This document shows, in pieces, positions 10,970 to 24,083 of a stretch of DNA of 64,000 nt. The notes below the pieces were generated by a model that was given only the letters and a program-made list of their open reading frames with translations, ran no database searches and had not been told where the DNA came from. Origin of the DNA: Drosophila pseudoobscura (lineage: Eukaryota > Arthropoda > Insecta > Diptera > Drosophilidae); assembly GCF_009870125.1 (NCBI RefSeq), contig NC_046679.1, positions 3,844,001 to 3,908,000 of the forward strand, written 5' to 3'. Made by a program: the position numbers and the translations under genes. Each line of letters starts with the position of its first letter. The first letter of the stretch is position 1.

Positions 10970-13900
10970 GTAAGTGAAGACAGTTAGTAAGACACCTAAC
11001 AAAACGATGGTTTGACCTCCCTCGCTGCAAGTCGTGTAGGAAACGAATGCCAAATTTGCCAAAAAAAAAAAATAAATTAAAACACGTTTGCCAACGCCAG
11101 CCAGTGGCAGCGGCAGCGGCAGAGACAGCGGCGGCTGCATTCAGCGATCTCCAATTAAAGTTGCAGCTGAAAGAAAAACCGGCATGCCGGCTGCTGCCTC
11201 CGCATCTGCTGCTGCTGCAGCGCCTGCTGCTCAAAAGTTAAACGAGCCAAAGAACAAGCAACAACAAACGGCATAAATACGAGTAGGGGAAGCCTCTTTG
11301 AGGCTCTGGGATTCGAGGCTACAGATACCCTGGAAGATCTCACGTTTGTGCGGCATTCAAGAAACATGATGAAATCCACAAACTTTGGCTACGTTTTTAT
11401 TATTTTAATCATTCTTAAGCAGGCCCTGCTTCGATGCCCGCCTTCATCCTTTTTCAATGCCAAACACCTCCTGAAACGAATATTGCCCTCCGTACAGGGT
11501 ATAGGAAACTACGCACCAATTGCAAAGGCAATTCATGAATATGCATGAGTGTATGTGTGTGCATAAACATGTGGGTGGCTGTGTGTGTGTGTGTGTGTTG
11601 GCCGCACTTTAAATATTTCAGCCAACTACACACAAAGTTCTCCTCTGGATGGCGGCCGTTTTTTTCTGCGCCGCCAACTTTTGAAATGAAAAATAATCAT
11701 AATAAAGGGCCGCTGCCGTCGCCGCTGCTGTGGAGAGCAAGAGATGCAGAAGGCTCCTCCAACAATGCCCCACGGTCCGTCCCCCACACCCACTTTTTTT
11801 TGCAGGAAAATCCTGAATGTATGAATGAGTTAATCAGAGAGAGGGAGAGGGGAAGGGAGGGAGGGAGAGGAAGAGCGCCAAAAGGCAACAGTCGGCAGAC
11901 GAGACGCAGTGTCTGCCACAATGCTGGTTGCTATCAACAACAACAAACAGCGAAAACAATACCCACTAAAGTTTCACTAGCATTCACCAGCAATGAATCG
12001 GAAGATGGAAAACCCAGAAGAGAGCTCTTTGATGATGACTTTATACCCCCCTCATTTATACCCTTTTCCGAACCAAGGGAGGCACTCGTTTAGAAGGGAG
12101 GATAAAGTTTATGCAATACTTTGAATATTTGCATAAAATTCGGGTTCCATTTAAATCGGAAAAAGGGCATATACCCTTTGTTCCAGCGGGGGCCTGTGAG
12201 GATGTTCAAATCGGTATAGGATAGTGTTTATTTCAAAGAATGATGGATATTTCACCGCTGTATAAAAGAAATATCTGCCTTAAATTCCACTCAAAGAAAA
12301 CTACTTATTGCTTCCTATGAAAATATCTATCTGAACTACAGATACCAACCTCATGAATGCACCATACTACCCCGCACTGGGTGGAGGGTATCCCCAATGT
12401 TATGACAAAGATTTTGACGATGATTCTCTTCTGCCATAAATTGCGATGGCATTCTGTGTGTTTTTAACGGGTTCGCTTGTTACATTTTTCGACATTTTTC
12501 GCCATTCACGTAATTGTTAGACCCAGAGCCGGAGCCGGAGTCAGAGCCAGACACACTACTACTCAACCGGAGGCTCTACTCAACCGTTTGTGTCTGTCTG
12601 TCTGTCTGTCTGTCCATCAGCAGGTTTCCAGTGCCCCCTCCGCTACCGTCTGACTGTCTGACTCTCAGCTCCATTTCCATTCAGGGTCTCTCCCTCTCCC
12701 CCTCTCCCTCTCTGTGTGTGTGTCTGCCTCTCCATACATTTTTTTTCAAGCTCAAGAGCACTGCCGACAGCTGATGTTGGACCCCTGTTCCTAATTCTCG
12801 CTGCTTTGGTCTTTTCATAAATTTGCATTTGCGGTCCAGGCCAGACCGAGGCGGTGGATTTTTTCATAATTTGTTGCACAGCACAGGCCACGGTTCGTTG
12901 CACTTTTGTCAAGCATTTGGGCACAAGTTTTCGGTTGAATTTTCGTGTTGTACTTTCCAGAATTTACACAACAGTAAAACGAGTAATCGCATGGCAATTA
13001 AAATTTCATTTACCCAAACCCAAACACCATCGAAAGATATCGCACACAAACCGCAGCATTAAAATTTAACCACACAGAAGGTTCTGCCACTTTGGGGCAA
13101 GGCACTTACCGCCGAACCTGCCACCGAAACCCCAAAAATTAATTGAATTGAGACACAAAATTTGCAGAAAAAAAATTAGGGAGAAGGGAAAAAAGGGAAT
13201 AATTTTATGTGGTGGCTGTCACATCAAATACATTTCATAATTTTATTAACAGCAGCAGGGGTGTTTTTGAAGGTCCTTTAAGGCATTTAATGTCCTACAG
13301 TGCCAGGGATAGGGACACATGGTTACAGGGCTGCGTCATCCTTGGAGCGGAAGGGAGGAGTGTGAAAAGCTGAAACGGCGCTTAGGGCCAGGCCATAAAA
13401 CGATTGTCGTACTGTCGCACAACCTTGTGGCGGAGTTGATTCGAACTTCACTTGAATTTTCGAGTGTGCCCCGGAGTGTGGGTGCCCCGGAGTGTGGGTG
13501 TGCTAATGACACCGCACTTAACCCATGTCTCACAGAAATGGGCGTGTCGAAATGCGGCCTAAACAGGTAGGCAACACATTTTTATGAGCACTTGACGAGG
13601 CGCTGCTTATCACCCAAAACACCTACTCAACACTGGCCCCAGGAGTCGCCGTCTCCCCTGCTCTCGCTGTGATATCTCCAGCTGCATCTCACTCGCTCCC
13701 ACACTGCTTTCCCGCTGTGCCTCTACTGCTTGCTCTCCTGTTTGGCGGTTTCCCTGTTTATGCGGAGTCAATTTTGCAAAATCAGTCCATGAAAATCGAT
13801 CAGGAAAGAACTTAATTCCTTAGAGAAATTAGAAGGCAACTTCTAGATTATATATTTATATAAATTCTTTTAGCCGAGAGCCGAACAGCAGGGATTTCTG

Positions 13901-16480
13901 GCAAAGCCCAGTTCTGATTTCGTGAATTCCACGCATCGTATACGCCCCGCATAAACACTGGATCACTCTCCACTGTGCAGCTCCTCTTTCTCTTGCTCTG
14001 TCTCTGTCTCTCTTGCATCTTTCTTTCTCGCAGCTTAACACTTGAGTTGGCAATTTTCACACGGCTTTAATGTCTAGTTTTATGGCTGATATGCCAGTTA
14101 GATAGAGCCTAAGCCGGGCTTAAACTCTGACCAGACTTGGCCCGTTGCCGCCCCCTACCGACAGACAGAGCTCGCTTTTACATCTGTTTTTCTTCGTTTT
14201 CCCAAGGCCTGGCCAAAATGAAAGCATTGCCAAAGAAAATAGTGGAGAGGATGGAAAAACTTGCAGGCAAAGTTTTCCATTTGAGGAGGCGGAAGGGGGG
14301 ACTCAAGATGGTACATATTTTTTTTACAGATCTCCAAGTTGCATGTTGTCAAAATTGCTTTGACGTTTTATTAGTTTCGAGCGGAGTGGAGCCCCCGGGC
14401 AGTCCCGCACTCCAAAGCCATCATCATCGTCGTCGTCATCATCTCCGTCTCCATGGCGAAAACAGAGAGTACAAATCGACGGAAAATTTACATAAGAAAC
14501 GACGTCTGAAGGATGCTCCACAATGAGAGAGTGCTGGGCACAGCACACTCCACTCTAGACGGCGCTAAAAATAACAAAAAAAGCGGCCCAAACCCCAAAT
14601 GAATGCTGACCAAAAGCGAAATGAATATGGGAATATTCAACGAATATGCAACGAACGGGATAGACATATTCGAAAATAGTTTGTGGCTTGTGAAAGAGCC
14701 GGTGACCGCATTAAATATTTCCCGCTTTTTTTTGGAACGTTTCCAAGCAATCCAGGAACTGGAGCCTCCACCCCCCAGGGACTCCTAAAGAGATTTTAGT
14801 TCTTTTACATATTTTATTGCCCTTTTTCTCTATGATGGAAAAATAAGTATAGATTCCAATTTATAGAGTATCTGTGGCACGACTCTCTGTAATGTTCGGG
14901 TAGGTTCAGGCTGTGCTTCAACGTTATTTTTCTAGCCACAAATGAGATTTGTGAGGGGCTATTTTCGTGGCCATTGCAACCAGCGGTAAATAAACCAAGA
15001 AAAGTGCACAAAAATACCATTTGGTGGAGTTGTTGTACCCTACTGTCTAGGTAGAGAGGATTCGCCGAATGATGCGAAAGAGGTTTGGTCTACACAATGA
15101 TCCCATAAACGAGCGGCTGGCACGAAAAGAGACCATCGTGGTGGATGGGATTCGGGATCTTTTATTTGGAAATCTTCGAAGAACATGGAAAATACCTGCT
15201 TAAAAGTTCGATAACTTATTTTTTTGTGTGTTTAGATACCACATATTCCAATACTTCCTGAAACTATAGATGTTGTACGATTTATAAATGGAATATTTAA
15301 TCTGAAAGAAGATTTTTAAACAGAAACCCATGAAAGGTGTTGCCCATAAAATCCCAGATGCATTGCATTCCCAGGGTATCTGTAATACGACTCTCACTAA
15401 TTGGTGGTGCCTCTCCTTTCTATGCGGCAAATGGAGCACACGGCGTGGTGGGGCGGTGTGGGGCGGGGCAACTCCCCAAAATGAGATTTGTGTGCAGCGC
15501 TGGCTATTTTTGTGGCCATTGCAAGCAGCGACAAAACTAAAGGAAAAAAAAACAAGCCGAAAAAAACCTCCATGACAAATAGTTCAAAGGCCCTGCTGTT
15601 CGCAGAGAAAGAGGGAGAAAGAGAGAGAGGGGGAGAAAGAGAGAGAAAGCCGCAGCAGCCGTCAAGTGTGTTCGTTGTTTTTGTTATTTTTAGCAGAACG
15701 GCTGGACGCACCCCAGGGGAAAAGAGAGCCCCAGTCCCAGGCCCAGGCACAGTCCCAGTCCCAGTCCGAGCCCTGCCACATGTCAGTGGAAATAATTAAT
15801 TCATTGCAATGGCCAAAAAGAGGTTTTTTTTTTTAGGTTCGACCTGGAAATGGGTCAACCCAAGCAACCGGCCGGCAGTTTCCTGCCTTTTGTCTTTTGA
15901 CGATCATGATTATGACGACGCCCTCATGGGGCACACCCCACAAATGCCACCATGCCACCATGCCACCACACACACACACACACTCAACCCAGTCAATTTG
16001 CCCTTTTGGCCTCTGCCCCAGAATCTAGATAAATTTGATTATTGCGTTTTGGTGGCGTGTAAATTGTTGCAACTTGCAATCAACCAATTTCCATCGGATT
16101 TCATCGATTCTTGTGGGCCTCTTAGGCCTCAATGAAGTCACGCCAAAGAAGTTCATTAAGGAAAATCGATTGCAAAACGAGGCCCTGTCTTTGAGGCTCC
16201 TTTGGTTATTCTCATTTGATGGGTTCTGTTTTTACAAGTGGCGTACAAGAGGCGGTAGATATTTCAGAGAAAGAAGAAGTCCAGTATCTAAGTGTTATTC
16301 TGGATACTCTCTGTGGTAGCATATTCTTTATAGCCACTGACTTAAGACGTCTAAGCAGAACATCAGCCATAATAGCCACTAATGTTGTGTGCTTTTCCGT
16401 TTCAACCATCTGGATCTCTTAGCCTCTTAAAGTCGTATGAAAGTGTCATGTTCTGATGATATTTTAAGACCACAAAAATT
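10970..16480 (+). other. Start of the giant first intron
   Basis: No supported gene. The intron holds low-complexity tracts: a TG repeat near 11579-11600, a TCTG repeat near 12592-12614, purine-rich tracts near 11838-11870 and 15608-15650, and CAGTCC repeats near 15730-15765. The open frames here look like by-products of base composition. Confidence 0.4.
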
Positions 16481-16549
16481 ATGCTTGGCTTCAGTCCGCC
16501 TAAGAAATATTGGGAAAATGGTGTAGTACACACGATTTTACACATAAGA

Positions 16550-16930
16550 CATCGGTCAATAAGTCCCCGGTCTGAGAGTAGAGTAGAGAGCGCCTATAAC
16601 TCAAAAGTACAAAAGTGGTTCGGTAGAACAGGCCCTTTGTATGTCATTCGGATCATTATTGTGTGAGTTATTGAACGATTGTGGCTGATCCTCAAAATAA
16701 GCATCACTTTCGGCGAGCACCACCTTATTCGATCGAAATTTCCTCCCGAAATAGTAGCTGGGGGCCAAATCTGGCGAATACAGTGGGTGCGGGAGCAGCT
16801 CGAAGCCCAACTCGTTCCTCAAGAAGGAGTAGTCTATACGTTTCTGTTTGACCATAGAGGCATGTCCCTCGGTCAGGATCAGGAAGACTTAGGAGGTTTA
16901 GGTTCCAAAGGTACCTCAAAATTCTATAGA
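16550..16930 (-). mobile_element. mariner-family transposase relic
   Basis: On the minus strand, a frame reads QKRIDYSFL, then LLPHPLYSPDLAPSYYFGRKF and an FE-Q block, which is the C-terminal signature of mariner transposases (HPPYSPDLAPSDYHLF type). The third catalytic Asp (DLAPSD) is replaced by Tyr, the frame is short and no N-terminal DNA-binding part is visible, so the copy is dead. The nearby GTCAATAAGTCCCCGGTCTG (16555-16574) resembles a mariner terminal repeat. Confidence 0.65.
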
Positions 16931-17880
16931 ATGTAAATTTTAAGGCTCTTTTTCGATCAAGGGCTATAATATTGAAATATAATCCTATCCATCGAAAATC
17001 AGCCGAATCTTATAGGAATTACAGATAAAATAAGTTCTCTCTAGGAATAAGAACTTTCTTTGTTGGAAATGTCCCTTAAAATGCTTTTATTCAGAAGTTT
17101 TTGTTCCAATTCCGTTTCCAAAACTAAGGTAGTGGGTATCCTCTAGTCGTAACATACCCTTTGGTGTTCTGGCTGTCTGTAATTTAACTGATTATGAGAT
17201 TGTTGACTTGTGGTCTCCGCCGCGCCTTTTCTTCCTGTTCTCCTCTCTGAGCTGTTGGTGGGGATGGGTTGGAGGGGGGTGGCATGCTACTCAAAGGGGT
17301 GGGGGGAACGAGGAGGAGAGTGTATACACACACACCCATACATATGTTTTTACAAGTATAAGCACACTTTTTACGCAGCTCCTCTTGCTATTGTATTTTA
17401 TTTACATTCCGCTTTGGCGCTCCTCTCCTCTCCGCTCTCCCTTCTCCATTCTCCTCTCGCCTTTTGCCGTTCTCCCGTCATGGTCAATGGCCGATGGGGC
17501 ATAAGGCATGAGGCATGCGGGAGAAGGCAGCCACAACGACTACGGAGAGCTCTGGTGCCGGTGCCGGTGCCGGTGCCCCATGTTATGATATAATCTGCGG
17601 TTGCACCCCAAACAACAAGAATGATATTTCCTTCAGAGGCTTTCCATGTGAGCATTTCATCAAGTTTGCCGCTGCATAATCTCTGCTCATTCTCTCTCTC
17701 TCTCCTTCTCTGTCCCACTCTCTTTATGTATCTTCAATGTAGCTTTCGTCAGCTGCCAACAGCAGCGTTCTATCGTCTAAATTAAAAACGAGAGAGGGAC
17801 AGAGAGAGAGAGAAAGAAGCACACACAAGAATAGAGAGAGACGAATCTTGTTTGGGTCGAAGCTTTTAATACACTCTCGG
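16931..17880 (+). other. Intron/promoter-flank sequence
   Basis: No gene is seen. It includes GGTGCCGGTGCC repeats near 17551-17575, pyrimidine-rich tracts (CTCTCT) near 17690-17712 and GAGAGA tracts near 17791-17812. The GAGA tracts lie just upstream of alternative first exon B and could be GAGA-factor sites. Confidence 0.35.
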
Positions 17881-17899
17881 AGCCGACGATCATTTGCAC

Positions 17900-18083
17900 G
17901 ACTTTTGCTGTCAGTGCTTCGTCTCCGACCGCGGCTTCGCTGCCGACTCAACTTCGTTTTTTTGTCACTGCTTTGGAAGAAGCCCGTCGCTGCCCAGAAG
18001 ACAATAACAAAATCCACACAAGTCGGTCCACAGAAGCCAATAACAAAAACACACAATTCGGTGCCCAGAAACCCAAATTCAAT
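17900..18083 (+). other. Non-coding alternative first exon B of the ankyrin gene
   Basis: A TGTCAGTGC initiator-like site at 17909-17917 follows GAGAGA tracts. About 170 bases later there is an excellent donor (TTCAAT|GTAAGTATGT). The style (A-rich leader with ACAATAAC and CACACAA repeats) is typical of fly 5' leaders. No open frame crosses the donor. I infer that it splices to 40494, giving the ankyrin gene a second, possibly developmentally regulated, promoter. Confidence 0.45.
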
Positions 18084-21000
18084 GTAAGTATGTACGTTAC
18101 TTGGGCTGGGATTAGTGGATGGAAACGATGGAAAATATATACAAATTGCCTATTTCTCACATAAACGATATAGAACATTCCCATAGAAGTCTCATATTAT
18201 TTTAGAAAAATATATACATATAGCTGCGATTTGAAGAGTTCATCATATAATTATCTGATTTTGATACATTTTGACTGTGTTTCCCGATTTGTATGTACAA
18301 TTTCAATGTAAGAAAAGAAAACTTCTGGTTCTACTAGCCATCTTTCATAGGAAACCCACATGGTATAGGGCCACAATCTTGCCTGAACCTGCCTGAAATA
18401 TGTGGAACTTAGAGGCCTACCACTTTCCATACAGAAAGACCAACGAATAAAGCGAATACTCAGGGAATACATGTACTTTATAGAGTCTAGAGTGGCAAAC
18501 ACCTCCCCCAAATGGTAATACCCTCTGCAAGGCACTGACAAGTGTAAGAGAAAGAAAGTGTAGTGTGGCTGCCAGCGGCAAGTGCCGTTCAGTTTAACTA
18601 ACGGCCTGTCTGCCTGTCTCTCAAATGGGTGCGGTGTTAGTTTTTCACGTTCTTCAGTTAGTTTTCCATTTGCCCGAAGATGAATGCAAACAGCAACAGA
18701 AGAAGCAGCAGCAGGGGGGGGGGGGGGGCTTTGGCAGGGGCTACTAAGCATAGGGAGGAGGCGGGAGCCAGAAGACCTTGCAGCAGGTCCTTTTTACGGG
18801 AGCATCGGCAACCCCAGCCATAATTTGCATAACACTCGCACTTGCACTTAGTGGATGACCCAAATTTGACAGCCGCCCCCTTGGGATGAGGCAAGGCATG
18901 AGGCTGGAGGAGGAGGAGGCTGTGGGGCACGATCGTGTGTTGTAATTAACGCGGGAGGAGGAAAGCTGGGGGCCGCAAAGGTCAGGGATTTGCTGTCTGA
19001 CGGCAAAGGCGTGAGGTGAAAGCGAATTTGTTTGTAATGCCTCTCCCCAATGCCATGGAACGATGACAGAGGCACAGACGGTGGCACAGAGGAAAGCATG
19101 TGGCCGTTAAGCTCTTGCTAAATATCTCATAAATTACGCAATTAGGCTAATTTGTTTGCGGGGGCCAGTGTGGCATGCCACATGGTATGGTCTAGGTCCA
19201 GCCATAGAGAATCGCAGCCTTGGAAAATTATGTGATTCATTCAGGGCAGGGCTTTAATTTACTGCAACTTAAACATCTAAAGAGTACAACTAAAAAATCT
19301 CTAGTCGGCAGTCAAATGTTTGAGTCATGGAGCACCTTGCGATAAGGAAACATCTACGAATCGTGGCTGAGTCCACAGCTGTAGGTCATGTCTGGAAGAT
19401 AAAGACAGCCCAAAGTCCAAAGTGCTTGCTGGACGATTGTGGGCACTGTTCCCCTAGAAAATATTCATCAAATGATGTTAAAATTTCGCATAAGCGAAAG
19501 GAAACACGGGCTTTGCGTACGGCATAGCGATTCGGTATTTCGGTCGATAAATAATCTGAATTTATTTCAAATTAGATGATAGAAGATGATAATTGATTGT
19601 AAATACTCCTTTATTAATAATAATTCTCACTTCTAAAGACCACAAGAAGAACGCAGTCTCGCCCTCCACCCGATTCATTCCTTCGTGAATACTTGAGGCT
19701 TTGTTCCCTTTTGCTTCCACATCTCCAAGGAACCATTGACCATCATTAACAAGTCGTTGATAAGGCACTTGAATGTCACCTGCTGCGTGTCCCTGCAGCC
19801 CCATCATACGATGGATTTCCCCATGCAATAATCTCTTGTGCAACACACATTTATCATCGATGGCAGGGCCCTCGAGTGACATGCGATCCACAGACAATTT
19901 ACGCAATGGAAAGTGCCACCATGTGTGGGTGCCCCTTGCCGCCCAGTCGCCCTGCCGTCCAGTGGCGTAGGGGGGGTTGGGGCGAAGGGGGACCATTTAT
20001 CTAAGTTTTGCTGCCATCTCTTGGATTTTCATTTATACGGAGTGCTGGTGGCGCTCTCAATTTCTGTCTGCTGGGCGTGGCCCCTCGCCGGATCCCTGAT
20101 TAATGAATGAACGAATGAATGGCGATGTCAAGTGACAGCAAATGCTCTTTAATTTACGGCTTCACTGACTCTTCGACATAGCTCGACTGCAGAGAAAGTA
20201 GAAAATAAATGGAAAGCAAGTGGAAGTGGAAGTGGAAGTGCAAGTCCTTATGTAAACCCTGACGCTGACGCTGACTCATGTGGCAAGACTCATGTGAAAA
20301 GCGACTGTTTATTGCATTTTAAAAATGCAGAACGACAGACAGCACCGCACTGCACTGCTCCTCCGTCGTTTCCGGTCACTTCTCGGGCCTCCTGCTCTAG
20401 CCTGCCACTTTGGGTTTTCCCAAACAATTGTAATGGGCTTTTCCTGTTGGCCAGTGGCAGGAGCAGGCCTGACCCAAATATGTCTGCCATTTGAACGTAT
20501 AATTGCTTTGTTTTCTGTTTTCTGTTCTCTGGACTCTGCTTTCTGTTCCCTAAATGAAGTTGTCCAACATTTTGTACGGAACTGGAGCCCGACTTTGTTC
20601 CAATTAAAATACGAAATTAATCCCCGAAAGGGAGGACTTTCGAGGCGATTTCCTGCCTCTCTTCACTTTTTTTTGTTTAAACAAAAATCGAACAAATACG
20701 TGGCGCACATTTCGCACACGCTGCTAATTCTTCAATAAACAAAAACTCAAATTGTTTAAACATTTAAGTACTCTGTGGGGCTGCCACTCTTTTCTATTTG
20801 CTTTTTTAAGGGGGGGCGGGGGGAGGCGTAAGGCCTGTAATCTATATATAAACCATGCCTCGTGGAGTGCCATATAAATACCGCTTTAATTTATGAGATT
20901 TCTTCGATTTGCGACCAACTGTTAATTAGCGTGGCACAAGGTCCCTGCCACAGACCAAAATGGAGGCATGGACAAGCCCCACAAATGAGGCATGGATGGC

Positions 21001-21880
21001 CAAACGAAGCGTGACAGCAATCTAGCCGAAAGTGGCATGCCACGCCCACAATCGTAGCCCAACCAGGCGCCAGTGAATTGTTTGGCTTTGTCGGAAGCGG
21101 GGGGGGATTTGTGGGGGACTTTTGGCTAATTGTTTGCGGCAACACACAGACCAGACCCGACACTTGGCTTGGCTTCAGCTTTGCGGATGATCATGGAAGA
21201 AGTTTGAGGGCCCCTCCGGAAGTTGGGAACAACTTTTGATGACTCGTATAAGCTTGTTGTTACACATTCCACTTGTTGATTCATTTACTTTTATTTATCT
21301 GCTGATGAATCCATCATTTATTTAATCAGAACTCTTTATCGCGATCCTGCTGCTGGTTCGTCATATCCGTGGTGAAAATTATGTGTATACGAGTATTGCA
21401 AATATTAGACGTTGCTGCAACACCCACACAACTGTGGCCCCGCTCTCGCCACAGAATTAAATGCAACGGACCGCAAATTGGCAAATTGCTGCAGTGCGCC
21501 CATCATCGCATCGATGCCATTCAATTTGGTGGAGGGGCTGGGAGGCGGTGCAGCCTTCTGTGGCAGTGTCTATGGTCATGTCGAGGCGGGAGGGGACGGG
21601 AGGGGACGGCACCCAGCGTTAATGTTGTTTGCCAACGCATTAACATGCAACCAAGGCCCCAGGCACAGCCGTCACATTACGCATATTCCACCACGTGTCC
21701 ACCTAACGGTTTGCTGGCTGTGTGTGTGTGTGTGTGTCGATACCCTGTTTTAGAGGGCAAGGAAGGAAGGGGCATCCTCAACATATGAGAGGGTAGATGA
21801 TGGATGCCACAGTTCATTGGATTTAACAGGGGAAATTCTTATTTCAAGCTATACAATATGGAGCCAAAAAATTATATTTC
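18084..21880 (+). other. Intron, no gene seen
   Basis: Intronic sequence with a 15-base run of G at about 18713-18727, several G-rich blocks, and a TG tract at 21719-21738. No coding region, RNA gene or known element is recognised. Confidence 0.4.
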
Positions 21881-22380
21881 ACACGCGTTTTTTTATTTAT
21901 TTTTTTTTTAAATCATATATTTTTTTTTTAGGTGTATTATATTTTTAATAATACATATTTTTGTTTGCTATTACTTTTCTAGCATCTTATACAATAATCA
22001 GCAGTCAGGAAAAATTATGATGATTTACAAAAAAAAATTCGTATTATTCGAAGAATTTGTAGAGGATATTATTAATTTTTTCTGACTGTTGACTGTTGTA
22101 TAAATTGCTCCAAAAGTAATAACAAACAACAAATTGTATTATTATTATTACTTTATAAAAAAAAACTCTCACATGAAAAAACAAAAATTAAAAAAAAAAT
22201 AATCATTGTATTATTTTGTATAATATTTTAACATTTCCAATATTTTAAACAAATTTAAAATATTTTTTAATTTTATGCACCCAAAATTAATATTCATTTT
22301 TTTTATTTTATTTAATAACTAATATTAAATATTACATTTTTCAATTAATTTGTAAATAAAAATAATATATACCGCATCAT
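21880..22380. mobile_element. AT-rich foldback (MITE-like) element
   Basis: Two arms of about 60 bases are inverted copies. The left arm (about 21964-22018) reads TTTGCTATTACTTTT, then TTATACAATAATCAGCAG and TCAGGAAAAATTA. The right arm (about 22074-22132) reads AATTTTTTCTGACTGTTGAC, then TTGTATAAATTGCTCC and AAAAGTAATAACAAACA. A loop of about 55 bases separates them. The element is surrounded by extremely AT-rich DNA. A single right arm recurs at 40150-40255, so it is a dispersed family. No open frame is present. Confidence 0.55.
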
Positions 22381-24081
22381 TAAGTGGTATCGAGTAAGAG
22401 TATGTCCTTTCGCTTATGGGAAATTTGCCCAAGCGCATCACAATCATTGCCATCCTCCGCAGTGGACCCTAGGGTATAACCATATTCGTTAATAGAACTG
22501 TCCTTCCCTTTCCTGGTTTTGTAGTGTGCATTCTGCCAATTAGTATCTAGTCGGTCGACCAGTACCCTGCCCCTCCCCCCGTCCCCTGGTGGCCCCTGGA
22601 GTGGCAACAAAGTGACGGCGTAAATAATTGAGTGGCCAAAGTGCCGGGTCCACAGACGAGTATCTGCCATGGAAACGAGCACGAGTATATGCTTTGTGAT
22701 GCAAAATGGAAATGCCAAACGCCAAATGCCGAATGGAAATGGAAATGGGAAATCTTATCGAATTTACATAGTTAAGTCAACGACTGGCCGCCAGACAGTG
22801 GTCGCCGGGAGGCGTTTGGTTGTAATTATGAACAATTTTTAGCACTAAACAAGCGGCCATTGGCTTCCATGTGGCATGCGTCCCGCTGGGGGGAGCAGCG
22901 AGCGGCCAATAAACTTGTTTCTCGTTTAGCCAACATTTTGATTGCAGCTATCGCCCACTGGCTCCAAGAAAAAGCCGCCTGATGATTGCTGGGGGGGCCA
23001 TTGATTCCGAATACCAGTCTATGACGCAGCCACGGAAGGGGCCATGCTATGCGTATGCGTAATCCGCCCTGTACTTCCTTTGTTTGCACTGATATCACGG
23101 CCGTAAAGATAAGGTTCGGCGGCAGTTCGTTGGCTGTCGGCGGGTGCATTCGTCCATAGATTACGGGCCATAGATCTGGCCCCACACCACCACAGTGCAC
23201 TCCGCCTCGGAGAAGTCAACTGCTCTTAATTGTCACTTAATTGACTTTATTTTTAGTTGGTTTTTCGACTTGGAGAAGGCGGTGGCGGGGGGGGGGAGGT
23301 CTTTGCATTCGCAATTTGTTGAGTGCTTCAATTAAATGAAAAACTTTTCCATCTGACACACACAAAGGCGAAAAAAAAAGGAAAATCCAGCCGTGGTCTC
23401 CACTCGGGACGACCTGGCGAAGCGGTGCGCCGACTTCCTGGCGCTCTGCCTGCCTCTGCGGTCACAAGCCGCAAAAAGCATTTAACCCACATTTGGCTTT
23501 GGGCAGAAGAGACCAGAGACAGAGCCTCAGAGAGCCGCAGAGAGCTGGCTTTTGCATTATGCAAAGTGCTCTGGCCGCCAACTGACTTTGGCTCTGTCGC
23601 CGTCTCCATCTCCGTCTCCGTCTCTGGGTTTAGTTTGAGGCCAAGATGGGGAGTGTAGGCACATGTCGCGTGTGTGGAGGATAGGACGGCGATGGCGATG
23701 ACGCTGACAGCTGCAAGTGGCCCTGGTTAAGCAGCATTTTAATTTCCCTGCCGCACACTCGCATTAATTAGCCAAAGTCCAAGCAGGAGCCAGAGCCACG
23801 TAAAACGCGGAACAGATCCAGGCAGAAACGGCAGCTGGAGAGGCGAGAGGCGGTTCAATGTGTATCAAGTGACCAATTTGTGGGCCCTGGAGCGGTGCGG
23901 GGGGTGTGGAGGGGCTCCCGCGGCTGTCATTTCTTTGAAATATATGGGAAGCATACGGAAATTGAAACCCTACAAAAAGAGCAGACAACTCTTAGGCCAA
24001 ACAGTGGTTAAATATAGCTTGAAACAGGAGGGAAATGAAGGTGCGGGTAGGTCTTGAAGATAGAGAGGGAACTATGGGATA
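22381..24081 (+). other. Intron, no gene seen
   Basis: GC-richer intronic DNA with short G runs (for example 23288-23298). No supported gene or repeat. Confidence 0.35.
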
Positions 24082-24083
24082 TA

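Noticed and set aside
10055-11234. Cys/Leu-rich minus-strand frames opposite leader exon A
   Set aside because: They are antisense readings of CAG/CAA-rich 5' leader sequence.
11545-12093. A 182-codon plus-strand frame in the first intron
   Set aside because: It is driven by TG and GAGAGG tracts. Composition and lack of family resemblance argue against a gene.
14137-14526. A 129-codon plus-strand frame with a basic stretch (KKIVERMEKLAG)
   Set aside because: Only a short helical-looking segment; the rest is low complexity with His repeats from an ATC/GTC tract.
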